From the NCBI RefSeq assembly GCF_019097595.1, contig NC_080726.1, forward strand, positions 16,529,705-16,593,704: 64,000 bases of DNA, read 5' to 3'. The notes below the pieces were generated by a model. The model was not told where the DNA came from. It saw only the letters and a program-made list of their open reading frames with translations, and ran no database searches. Each line of letters opens with the position of its first letter. Positions within the stretch are counted from its first letter, which is position 1. A program made the translations under genes and the position numbers. Below, piece after piece: positions 1 through 11,200 of this stretch. The stretch comes from Hemibagrus wyckioides (taxonomy: Eukaryota; Chordata; Actinopteri; Siluriformes; Bagridae).

Positions 1-1167
1 AACATCTGATTTTATATAAGACTATGCTTATAACAGCATATTGAACATTTTACTAAGGTCGGCCCAGGGGTGCTCAAGGCTCACTGATCGCTATATTGTA
101 TATATGTTTAGTGTTAGAAGACAATGGTGATGAACTGCTATGATTCGTGAATGCTAAACTAAGCCTTTGATATACAGCATATAGTCATTTTATATATGTC
201 AGTAGAAGAGACCTTCCTGTTTTTAATGATTCTGCTGATGGACTAATTAAGATTAAAATGTATGTTTTTTTTTATTTTATTTAAAACTACAACATAATAC
301 TTAAGTTAAATTACTCAAGTACTTTTACCACATTTTATTTAGAACATATGCCTAAAGACAAATATAATATAAAGTAAAATTATGTGTGGGCTACTGTTGT
401 CTATCTTGTGTTACTACAAGATTAAAAGGTTACACTGCTAACTAGAAATGCACCGTACACTGAATAAAAAGGTGTAATTAAAGCTTGGGTTTAAAATCAG
501 CTTTACAAAACTGCCTTTATATTACCTTACTTTAATTTGTCATATATCATTGTGTTAATTGAACAGCATCTGACTTGTTAAAGTATTAGGCTTAGATTGA
601 GATTGTTTTGACATATTCAAGCTGCTCTGTTAGTCTGTTCATAAAAACATAAATAGTTAAAAAAAAGTGAATTACAGCATTAGAGGATAAAGCTAATTGC
701 ACTGTTGACCAAGAAACAAGAAAAAAAAATGTTATTGACTGTATCCATAATTTCTCATTGTGAGAACATAAAAAGGTGGTGGATTTGGGTAGCTTGAGTC
801 CCTGATGTTCTGCTTCAAGCCCCTGGTCTTTTTATGATTATTTCTTTGTGTTAATGTGTTGATCTTGATATGTTGTTTAAAATGAAGCAGAGCACTGCTT
901 GGTCCCCTCTCAAGAAGAGCATTGCTTGGTCCCCCCTTTGCATTGCTTTTTTTCTTTCTCAAGCAGAGCATTGCTCAGCCTGAGATAAAGTTAAGTAGGG
1001 CCACTGGGTGTTGAGCCTCCCATAAAGCTCTAGAAACAGCCCTAATTCTACATATTGAGCATTCTGATTTGTACATGGGTTTGGTAACATCACCCAATTT
1101 TTTAGAAAACAAAAGACATAGGAAATTTAGAAAAACAGAAGCTTTAAAAGAAAACCAATACTCTCAC
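1..1167. other. AT-rich non-coding stretch, probably intron of the serpin gene
   Basis: No exon could be recognised here. Because the serpin coding exon at 1168-1423 ends in a splice donor reading leftwards, this stretch is probably the following intron, with the remaining serpin exons off the left edge. Around 880-980 there are short imperfect copies of a GCATTGCTTGGTCC-like unit. They give a small open frame that I treat as repeat noise. Confidence 0.5.
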
Positions 1168-1423
1168 CTTTATTGTTATATCGGAGTCCTGAAAGAAGCT
1201 GTTGCTTTGTATTTCCATGAGCCCCTGGCAACAGTATCCCCAAAATAGTAGCTACACCATGAGGGGAGAGCACCACATTTTCATGTGGCTTCTGTTGGAC
1301 CATTTGAAGGAAAACCTGCAGCCCCAAGTCTGAGCCTAGCTTGTCATAAGATGGAGACACCGACTGAGCCACAGCTCCATGCAACACATGAAATTCCAGT
1401 AACACAGGCATCCACAACAACAT
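1168..1423 (-). CDS. serpine2-like: Clade E serpin, first coding exon (serpine2/glia-derived nexin-like), partial gene
   Basis: Serpins of clade E inhibit serine proteases such as thrombin, urokinase and tPA outside the cell by a suicide-substrate mechanism. The exon begins with ATG at 1423 and a hydrophobic signal-peptide-like leader (MLLWMPVLLEF...), followed by the N-terminal serpin helix region: LGSDLGLQVF, then the PHENVVLSPHG motif and LGILLPGAHGNTKQQL. This resembles SERPINE2 more than SERPINE1 (LGSN-GIQVF and PHDNIVISPHG in the human protein, from memory). The exon stops after 85 codons plus one base at a good donor (GTGAGAG, 1167 leftwards). The exon itself probably starts at 1458, just after a (CT)n tract that ends in CAG, leaving a 35-base untranslated leader. 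The reactive-centre loop lies off the left edge, so inhibitory specificity cannot be judged. Serpin identity is firm; the exact paralogue is less so. Confidence 0.8.
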
Positions 1424-1458
1424 GCACAAACTGGCCAGGGAAGATTTCCTCAGAGACC

Positions 1459-1460
<2 letters not shown>

Positions 1461-1497
<37 letters not shown>
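1461..1497. repeat. (GA)n/(CT)n microsatellite
   Basis: An uninterrupted GA dinucleotide run. Read on the minus strand it is a (CT)n run that leads straight into CAG and the serpin exon, so it sits exactly where the polypyrimidine tract of the 3' splice site should be. Confidence 0.95.
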
Positions 1498-1500
<3 letters not shown>

Positions 1501-1768
1501 TGAAGATAGAGAGGGGGGTATTGTATTTCTTATTTAGAATCCAATTATTTATTTTTCCTAATCCTAATGATACTGTGATTAAGTGATTTAGTACATGAAA
1601 ATAATCAATGTATTTACCACACTTATCACATGCCCCTTTGCATGCACTATAATGACTTTCTGTTATTTTTTTCAATCAAATATTAGTGATCTAAAATCCA
1701 TTATAATGTCAATTAATTTGTCAATGAACTGAATAATGTCAATGAACTGAATCAGTTTTACTGTACAT

Positions 1769-2400
1769 ACAGTCCCCTCCTAAACCAATGGAACAACAAG
1801 GTCAGTTAATTTGTTTGTGTGTTTTACTTTTACGTAAGCAAATAAAAGGTCTGGCATTGATTAAAAGTGTGGCATTTTCATTCGGAAACTGTTACTGTTA
1901 ATACTCAGTGTAAAAGTGCAAAGATACAAAGATAGTTAGTTACCCTTCAGGGTAACTGTTTCCCTTGTATAAATAGATGATGATGTGTATAGGGCTATAT
2001 TATCTGCTCAAGTTCAACCAAATGTTTCAAAACCCATTTGATGGTGCTTCTCAGAAGTGGAAGGCCAAATCTATCATCTGACCTGAATCCAACTGCACAT
2101 GAATTTAACTTGCATCTGCAGCAAAGGCCTGCCACAGCATTACCAGTGATAAAACTGTCGTCTTGTGATGTCTGTGAGTTACAGAGTTCACTGACTGCAA
2201 ACGATTTCCAAACAAGTATTAAAAATGACCATTTAATTTAGATTATGTTACTTTGTCCAATCATATTTGGTCCTTTAAAAGGGGAGAATGACAGATGAAA
2301 AATGCTTTGCAAAAAATGTAAATGGAACAACTTGGCTGCGACTGGCTATGGAGAACAAGGTTCAGGCCTTGGTTTTTGAAAGGTAACATAGCAAGTAGTC
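1769..2400 (+). mobile_element. Degraded Tc1-like transposon remnant
   Basis: The stretch starting ACAGTCCCCTCCTAAACCAA, followed by a GGAACAAC-type continuation, resembles the terminal repeat of a common fish Tc1 family. About 280 bases on, a CAAATCTATCATCTGACCTG segment looks like a rotted version of the transposase region before the SPDLNP motif. No open reading frame survives and I cannot place the right end. Confidence 0.4.
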
Positions 2401-4093
2401 ATGCAGAAACCTTGCATTTCAGGTATACCTAAAAAAGTGATAAGGGTTCTCAACTGAACTACTGTATAAGAATCTAAGGAGACCATTGAAAACAAATACA
2501 ATTAAATTGTCTAATAAAAATATTGTACATTTTTGCAGCATGTACGTCACTAAAATTTTGATCTAGGGCCCAGTTAGCACATCAAGGAATTTTGCCAACA
2601 ATTCCTACTTTCCTGTTCATGTGTTAGAGATATTAGATCACAACACATACAAGATCTCATCACTGTTTGCTTTATTCCTACACATAACCCATGTAATTAA
2701 CTTTGCACGAAATGTTTTTTTTGTAATACTCTCTGTGCCTAAAGATTAGTACAAAGCCGTCTAATTCATTATACATTTGAGAAGGTTAAATAACTTCAAC
2801 GCCATATCTCCAGGTATATTACAACAATCTCACAAAGTTACAAATGCAAATCTCGGTGTATGATCGGAATCCTATTCCTGCAATGTAAGCCTTTTAACAA
2901 CCACCGGTAACTAAAAAAGGTGTACACGTGGCGATTTGAGTAAATATCCAAAGCCTCGATTTAAACAAAGAAGAGTACAACTCACCCATTGTTGTGTCTC
3001 GGGCAGGGCCAGAGAAAATACAGCAGAGTTTACTTTTTACTTTACGAGCTTCCCCTTTTTAATCGGGGCGGGGGTAAAGACTTTTGGCTCCGCTTTGCTT
3101 TAGCTTTTTTTTTTTATACTACTCTTGATTATAACAAAGATCATGAAACCTCTCTTTGGGATGTGGATGGCTGATGTGACACTTGATGTCTTAAAAAGAC
3201 AGTATTGTACACTGTATAAAGCATTCTATAATCCCCTCAGTTTTAATTCCCAGACTTGGCACAGCCACAGTGACGTGTTCTGTTGATGTAATTTATTTTA
3301 TGTTTTTTTGTCATTATTCTGCTTTATTATCTATTTTATTTATTAAGTATCAGTTCAACGCATTTTTTGTTTGCATGGCGCTTTTAAAAATACAGATTAA
3401 AGCTTTACAAAAATCCATGTAACAGCGGAGTAGCCAGGAATTCACTTCAGAGGTACAGTAATAAGGAATTGACATTTAATCTTATAACAGCTTATAACTT
3501 TTTTTTTCTTCCTGTCCCAGCAGGAGACCTCCTGCACGGTATGTCTGTAATGTCGCGCATGAAAAATCATAATAATCAAACAAACAAAGAAGGTAAATAA
3601 ATAAACAAATGAGTCAATAAAAACGAGAAATACGTTTCGTTGTTGCATTAAATAGTACGTTATTGCGAGAAAATTATCAAATTATTACATAGAAATATCA
3701 CATCATTACCAAAAATAGAAAATAAAAAAAAAACATTGCGGTTATGAGACAATATTACGGGAAACGGGGAAAATATGGCGCAGATACGTCGGAATATCGT
3801 GTTAGGTACGATCTCACGCCTGTAGGGGGTGCATTGTGCTCATTACGCTTAATTCATGTTGTTTCCTACATCGTTGTCTCCTCCTTATCAAAAAGTCTGA
3901 TAAATACGTACATATGAAATGCTATAGGACCTATGAAATGGACGAATAATATTAAAACTAATATAGTCAAATGACATCTGACATTTATTATGGCTATCAA
4001 AATGTTTATTAACAATGATAGTTAGATATAGAACTGAAGGCAGTGCCTCAGGTTTTCTGCAGTGTTTGCACTGAAGCAGTCACTAATACATTT
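2401..4093. other. Intergenic stretch, no gene recognised
   Basis: No exon, RNA gene or intact repeat was recognised. The segment around 3740-3860 has more CpG than its neighbours and could be a promoter or 5' exon of the serpin gene, but no core promoter motif or donor site makes this convincing. Confidence 0.4.
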
Positions 4094-4262
4094 ACACTTC
4101 CGGAGTTTAGCAGACACCCTCATCTAGAGCAACTTACATTTATACAACTGAGCAATTGATGGTTAAGGGCCTTGCTCAGGGGCCCAGCAGTGGCAGCTTG
4201 GTGGTCCTGGGATTCAAACTGACAACCTTCCAATCAGTAGTCCTACCACTGCTGGGCCCTTT
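4094..4262. repeat. SINE-like dispersed fish repeat
   Basis: The sequence runs from a TTAGCAGACACCCTCATCTA segment through AGCAACTTACATTTATACAA, GGTTAAGGGCCTTGCTCAGG and GGGATTCAAACTGACAACCT. This series is characteristic of a very common fish repeat, seen more typically as CAGACGCTTTTATCCAAAGC in other copies. I recognise the wording from other fish genomes, not from a search. Exact ends and family are uncertain. Confidence 0.6.
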
Positions 4263-4529
4263 CCTTTCCACTTCCCTTTTCTGATTTGCATGGGTAATGG
4301 TGGTTATAAAAGATGTCACATTATGAACTTGTGAGCTGGTGTTACCAGTCACTGATGTTGTGCATTCCTACAAATCTGTGGTGTGATTGTATGTAGCTGT
4401 GTCTCTACACATATTCCAGTCCTCTCCTGGCTCACTGGCATATCTGACAGATCGTTATCAGTTTGTACATGTAAATGGTGACTGCATTGACCCACTGCTT
4501 TTTTTCTTTATTCAATTTTCAATTCAATT

Positions 4530-6550
4530 CAGTTTTATTTGTATAGCACTTTTAACAAAGAGCATTGTCTCAAAGCAGCTTTACATGAGAAACCACATAA
4601 GAAAACAACAAACATATGAACAGACAAACAGACAGACAGTCCTAGATGTTATCCCAAGTGAGCAAGCCTGAGGTGACTGAGGCGACTGTGGCAAGGAAAA
4701 ACTCCCTTAGATGGTATGAGGAAGAAACCTTGAGAGGAACCAGACTCAAAAGGGAACCCATCCTCATTTGGGTGACAATTGTGTGATGTAGATACAGCAT
4801 GTGTATAGTGTTATGTAGATCAATAAGGAGGTTGTTGTCCATGGCGCTGCTTGAATATCCCAATCCTCACAAGCAGAACCCGGCTGGAGCTGGTCCATCT
4901 CCGGATGTCACTGGAGCCGGCACAGTCTCTGTATGCCTCGGGATGGGTAGAAGAAAGGAAACAATGGAACAGCATTAGCGTAGCTGCTGTTCATAATATT
5001 AGCAGTACTAGCTGAATGTGCATTTAATCAGATGTACTGGAGTGCAAGGTTATGGGAAGTGTTAGATGTATGCCTGGCTAAAGAAATAAGTCTTTAGTCT
5101 ACATTTAAAATGGGAGACTGTGTCTGAGCCCTGAACACAGTCAGGAAGACTATTCCAAAGTTTTGGAGCTAAATACGAAAACGCTCTACCCCCTTTTGTG
5201 GACTTTGACATTCTGGGAACTACTAGAAGTCTGGAATTTTGTGATCTTAAAGAGCGTGGTGGATTGTAACGTGTTAGAAGACTGGATAGATAGGTGGGAG
5301 CTAACCCAATTAGAGCCTTGTATGTGAGTAGAGCTAGTTTATAGTCAATTCTAAACTTAACAGGTAGCCAGTGCAGGGAGGATAATATTGGGGTTATATG
5401 ATCATATTTTCTTGATCTGGTAAGAACTCTGGCGGCTGCATTCTGGACTAACTGTAGCTTGTTTATTGAAGATGCAGGACAACCACCTAGTAATGCATTA
5501 CAGTAGTCCAGTCTGGAGGTCATGAATGCATGAACTAGCTTTTCTGCATCAGATACAGATAAAATGTTCCTAAGCTTGGCAACATTTCTAAGATGGAAGA
5601 AGGCTGTTTTTGTGATATTGTAAATATGGTTTTCAAAGGATAAGTTGCTGTCTAATCATACACCCAGGTCTTTCACTGTTGAGCTAGAAGTAACAGTACA
5701 TCCTTCTAGGTGCAAGCTGAATTGTGAGAGCTTCTGTGTACTAGTTTTAGGGCCAATAAGTAATATCTCCGTTTTGTCAGAATTTAATAATAGGAAATTA
5801 TCAGTCATCCAATCTCTAATATCTTTAACACACTCAGTTAATCTAGACCAATTACATATTTCATCTGGTTTTGATGAGATATATAACTGGGTATCATCGG
5901 CATAACAATGGAAACTAATCCCATGCCTTCTAATGATGTCACCCAATGGAAGCATGTATACTGAGAAAAGCAGAGGTCCTAAAACTGACCCTTGTGGGAC
6001 CCCGTATTTCACTGGTACTACACTGGACAGTTCTCCAATTAAATCTACAAAGTGGTATCGATCAGACAGGTAGGATCTAAACCATTTTAATGCCTGTCCC
6101 TGCATGCCTATGTGATTTTGTAAGCGATCTATAAGAATATTATGATCTATAGTGTCGAATGCAGCACTAAGATCAAGCAGGACTAAAATGGAGATGCAGC
6201 CTTGGTCCGAAGCTAAAAGCAAGTCATTAGAGATTTTAACTAGTGCAGTTTCTGTACTATGATGGGGCCTAAAACCTGACTGAAATTCTTCAAGGATATT
6301 GTTTTCCTGTAGGAAGGAGTATAATTGGGCTGACACCACCTTTTCTAATATTTTAGATATAAACGGAAGGTTTGAAATCGGTCTGTAATTTGATATTTCA
6401 TCAGGGTCCAGTTTCGATTTCTTAAGAAGAGGCTTAATAACTGCTAACTTAAGAGATTTTGGGACATGACCTAGAAATAACAAAGAGTTAATAATATTAA
6501 GAAGAGGCTCTCCAGCTGCATGTATCACTTCTTTAATATATGCTACTTCT
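4530..6550 (-). mobile_element. L2-type LINE, 5'-truncated, with nearly open reverse transcriptase frame
   Basis: Reading leftwards from about 6550, the frame encodes a reverse transcriptase with [58 protein letters not shown] and the catalytic YADDTQLY, then the C-terminal LDYCNALLGG and LKTYFF regions of CR1/L2-group elements. The frame runs 6528 to 5062 with only one interruption, a TGA at 5658-5656 just after the DLGV residues; the same frame continues beyond it. The 3' tail at 4530-4600 carries the conserved AGTTTTATTTGTATAGCACT segment seen on the complement. The 5' half of the element, with the endonuclease domain, is missing, so this copy is dead on arrival but young. Confidence 0.85.
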
Positions 6551-6559
6551 GGGTAAAAT

Positions 6560-7430
6560 TATTAACATGGGATTAGCTTTCACTGTTATGCTGATGATAC
6601 ACGGTTATGCATTTCAGTTAAGCCAAATAAGAGGCACGAGGTTAATAGATTGAAGAATGTGTAAAGGACATTAGACAGTGGACACTTATTAACTTCCTCC
6701 TACTTAATTTTAACAAGACAGAAGTGCTTGTACTAGGACTACAGGCAGCCAGAAGTAAGCCTTTTGATTACAGAGTAACTCTGGGTGGTCTTTTTGTGTT
6801 ATCATGTGCAGAAAAGACATTGGTGACATGTCCATGTGTTGTATTTGAAACTCATGAGATGATGAGAATATTACTAGGATAACCTTTATAGGGACAGTCC
6901 AGAATGCAGCAGCTTTCTAAGTTCTAACTTAAACAAGATATGACCATTGTGGTATATTATCCACACAATGGATCTCAGAAACATTTTGCAATAATTATAA
7001 AATGCTACATTTCACTTATAAAGTCATCCTAATGGACCCACTTTTGTTTGGAGCTTCACTTGCTTGAATAGCCTACAGATTACCATGGGTTTACTGTGGA
7101 TGTTAACACACAGACACCCTAACATAGCTGTGATTTTTCTTTCTTGGATAAGAAAGAAAGACTGCTTTTGCTAAGAACAGTTTACATTTAAGTCTCTATT
7201 ACTGAACAGTAAGAAACATTACATTCTAACACTTTAACAAAAACGTAGTGCTTCCTGATTTTATAGTGTACAGTTATATCTGGTATCACGCAATGAAGAT
7301 GGGTTTCCTTTCGAGTCTGGTTTCTCTCAAGGTTTCATAACCTCTGGCTTGCTCATTTGAAATAAATTTATGTAAAGCTGCTTCGTGACAATGTCCATTG
7401 TTAAACTGCAATCCAAATAAAATGTTATTA
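6560..7430 (+). mobile_element. Second L2-type LINE copy, opposite strand, decayed
   Basis: It starts within the reverse transcriptase at GGGATTAGCTTTCACTGTTA, which reads [11 protein letters not shown], the same residues as in the minus-strand neighbour. It carries further decayed similarity (NFLLLNFNKTEVLVLG) and ends at 7370-7430 with TGTAAAGCTGCTTCGTGACA and CCAAATAAAATG, the family's 3' tail. The frame is broken many times, so this copy is older than the one at 4530-6550. The truncated 5' ends of the two copies nearly touch. Confidence 0.75.
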
Positions 7431-7454
7431 AATTAATGGTTTCATTAAAAAGAA

Positions 7455-7718
7455 TATTTTATTGATTTAAAATCCAAATGAAAACAAAACAATTGTTCCT
7501 CAACATTGAATAGTTTAATTAATACTACACATTATTAATTACCTGTTAACACACAAATGCTGAAGATCAGGCAGACCTAACCTGCATCCACTGCTTTACA
7601 CTGACATTCATGTTGTGGGCAAGGGACCCAGACTGGGGAATCACAGTATTGACGGCATGGGAAACATCCAACACGAAGAGTTATTAAGCCGACCAATAAA
7701 TCCTCCTGTCTTAGAGAC
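7455..7718 (-). other. Possible terminal exon of an unknown minus-strand transcript
   Basis: Reading leftwards there is a good 3' splice site (pyrimidine-rich, TTTTGCAG, then the exon from 7718). It is followed by an open frame of about 46 codons to a TAG at 7579-7577, with a possible poly(A) signal AATAAA near 7460. The predicted peptide contains GCFPCRQYCD and PCPQHECQC, so it has seven cysteines in its C-terminal half, an unusual composition for chance sequence. I recognise no family. The exon would belong to a gene divergent from slc1a5, with its 5' exon somewhere in 7720-8150. It could equally be repeat-derived sequence or a non-coding RNA exon. Confidence 0.25.
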
Positions 7719-8039
7719 CTGCAAAACATAAAGCAAAGAAAACAATGTTAATAATTTGCAACTGTGTTGTATGTATGACTGAGCAAATCAGAGGCAAATG
7801 GCACTATTAAAGGTTTCATAAAATGGAAATGGAAAGAGGAATGGGGCAAGGAAACCAGCGGGCACAATTATTACAACGTAAACTTAATAGTGGGAAGTGT
7901 GGAGCACAGAAGAGGAAAAAGAAATAAAGGTAGCGTTGACTAGAATGAGGCTGGGTAACAAGTTTAAACCTTAATTTGCTCCTTTTCGAAATGACCACCG
8001 TCAATTGTAAAGAAAGTGTAGAGAAGAAAACTGTAAAGT

Positions 8040-8217
8040 GAACTGAACTAGACTACCCTCCGAAGCAGTGGGTGGCGGTAATGCAAATAGAATGGGTATT
8101 CTCCCACCGTAACAGAAGTAGTAGTATTATATTACTCACGCTACACAGAACCGCGTGGAAGTCGCGCTTATCCGACCGGAAAGGTTTCAACCGACGTTGG
8201 TGTTTATTGAACAAACA
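8040..8217 (+). promoter_or_regulatory. Probable slc1a5 promoter and 5' untranslated region
   Basis: This short CpG-bearing stretch lies directly before the slc1a5 start codon. It contains a perfect octamer motif ATGCAAAT at 8081-8088. The segment GTGGGTGGCGGTAATGCAAA also resembles a dispersed repeat often seen near fish promoters, so the octamer may have come with it. No TATA box is obvious. The transcription start is not defined. Confidence 0.35.
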
Positions 8218-11200
8218 ATGGCAGACGAAAAGTTAACTACTGAAAGAAAGATTTCTAACGGCGGAGCGCATCACGACGATCTTTTCCTTTCTAGTCTGGG
8301 GAAAAGTAAAGTCCAAGAAACACTCCCGGAGAAGTTAAAAAGAATCGCAAAGGCAAACTTACTGGTGATTTTGACAGTAGCTGCTGTTATCGTAGGGGTT
8401 TGTATTGGACTTGGAGTGCGAAATGCCAATCTCACCCAAACTCAAGTACTCTATTTCGGTTTTCCTGGGGAACTCTTGATTCGCCTGCTGAAAATGATCA
8501 TCATTCCGTTGGTTGTGTGTAGTCTCGTGTCAGGGGCTGCTAGCATTGACCCGAAAGCTTTGGGAAAACTCGGTGGCTGGGCGATGCTGTTCTTTTTAGT
8601 CACCACGTTAATTTCCTCGGCAATCGGTGTTATTATGGCGTTCATCATTCAGCCTGGTTCATCTCAAGGCACCAAGCCGAAAATGGCTTTCATTGACGAA
8701 AACGTACCTGAGTCCAAGGAGGTCGCAGACTCGTTTTTAGACCTGATAAGGTAAGTAAACTATTTTGGCGTGTAACTTCCGTTTAATTGGATTAATGTGT
8801 TTAGACTGGAGCTGGTATGAGTACGTGTTATCCAGAGGGAAGTAAACTTAAACTAACTGAACTACTTCCAGCCTTCTCAAGAACAGTTATCTGAGATCTC
8901 AGGATAAGTCAGATTAAATTACATAAGGGAAAACATCACCACAAAAAGTATTTTAATATGAATTGAAATACAAATTATTAGTAATTTGAAGAACAATAAA
9001 AATTTATTCCAGTAAATTTTCCTTGGTGGCGTCGAGGACGCGCGCGTTTTGTAACCCTGCGTGTGGTTGCATCATCTACCTACTATATGTTAACGTCAGC
9101 GTGTAGCCTAAACGTTTCTTTCCTGCTATACGGTTTACCTAAAACGAACAAAAGCAGACTATGTTTTGTTAAATAAGATATGTAACAAATTATAATAAGG
9201 AAGACACCAGATTAGTCGTTTTCTTTAAACTCCGAATTTTTCGAGTTAGGGCGTGTCATTTGGAAAACTGGGTGGAACGTACATGACATAATTACTCCAT
9301 CCCACCTTATAAATAAAAATGTCCCAGGAGGACTTGAGCGCAGTGTCAGGGTAAGTATCATTAAAATGATAAACAAATGCTTGTAACTTACCCTTTTCCA
9401 AACAAAAAAACCTTTTTTTTGTAGCTGTCTAAAAGAGGAGAGAATGTTGGTATTCCCCAAAAGAATAGGTCACTCATCCTTACAGTTCCCAGTCAGCTAT
9501 ACAGTATACCATCACCATTATTTTCAAAGTGTAGACTGGTGTATTGAGATTCTATGTACAATATTTGCAAATATTCATCTTCATATGGGTGGTGTCATTT
9601 ACAATCTGCAATTCCCATGCTGGATCTAATCTTTTCCAGTAAATAATTAACACACATACAGAGAAGAAATGTAAACAAAAAAAAATACAACCAAACCCAC
9701 TACACTCTTGATTACACGTCAGCTGATTTTTAAGATCACTGTTTGTGACAAATCTCTAATGGATATTTTGTGCAAGTAATGGTCCAATCAATCACTGATT
9801 GTAGTTGTACACATGGTGAAGAAATACTAAAGGATTATAGTTTATATATACAACCAGTTCCCAAGGGTTAGGTCCTGTTGCATTGCTAGGGTATGTTTCT
9901 CAATCATTTAATAGTCAAACTGTAGTTGGATAGAAAACAAATAGGGTATGCTATGTTTTATGTCATCTTAAAGTAAAACTGTTCATATGGCACTTCTGTC
10001 TAAATTTAAAAGGCCATTTGACGTTGGGAGCTACAAGCATAGGAGGGCTACACAACAGCTTTAACATTGAACATGTGTCAATCAAGAGAAAATCATAATA
10101 AATAAGGTCTAGGTAAATCGGTGAGAAATTTCCTTCAGAAACCTCAGTAATATTCAGCCGCCACAGATTCCAGTTTTGCATTTGGTAAAGGGAATGCAGA
10201 AATGGCTCACATTTTCCTTTATCGTATGCACTCGGACTGGACTTTCCTCAGCTCCCTACCCAAGTATTGCAGATGCAGATGTTTTGTATTCTGAAATGTG
10301 CCTAGGCCAGCGCTGGTCCATTTGGTTAAAGGAACTTGCTAGTAACTCTTCAATAAATCTAGCTTGTTTATTACGGGTGTATCAAAACAGTCATCAGTAT
10401 GAGGAAGACAAAATGAATGAGCTCAAGTGATGGCATTTACTTATTTCTGTACATAAATGGACCATTCTGCTTTAGGGACCACTAAACAAGGACAACTCCA
10501 GGCACTTGAGCTCAAGAACCTCCTTTTGCAATAGTGTATACTTAGCTGGATTGAATCCGTTAGAATGTTGCTTAATTGGAGAATGTTCCTGTACATCCAA
10601 ATCATGCCTGTGAGCATGAATTTGTTAAAAAAAACTTCTCTAAAACAACTCTAAAATTTTCAACAAGGTGCATGAAGTCATTACACTCAATTTCAGGAAA
10701 ATGTGAGGGGTAAAGCCACAAACCACCATGAGTCATTGAGGGTCCATTAACAGCTGGACATGAGTCAGATAAACTTCAGACACTAAAAACACTGGTCTTA
10801 CAGGAGGGTGAGAGATTACAGGTTCAGATCGATCCTGTCTTTGAATTTAGGAAATGCGAAACTAGTCATGTCAATATGCTGAAGCCCTATCAGGGGTTTG
10901 TGGAACAGACTGTTTCACTAAGCTTTGACTTAATATGATTATGGTCCTGAAAATTTAGCTTGTAAGAAGCAGCACTAAAACTGTCACCAGGCTTACACAC
11001 TTTTCATACCAGACTCACATTTTTTGACTATGCAGAAGACAGGGAGGCCCTATGTATAAGCAGAGTGCAAGTGCTAGACAGACGGAATCCAGCCAAGGTG
11101 TTTCTGAGAATCTGATCTCCCATTTAAAACCTTGAGTGAGCATACTGAAAAACCTGGGTGTGTGTCTCTCTTAACCTGGGTATAGTTAGGACGTGGATGT

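Noticed and set aside
8155..8217. N-terminal extension of the slc1a5 frame
   Set aside because: It would have to begin at GTG 8155. The first ATG is 8218, which gives the expected MADEKL-type start and a length close to that of the human protein.
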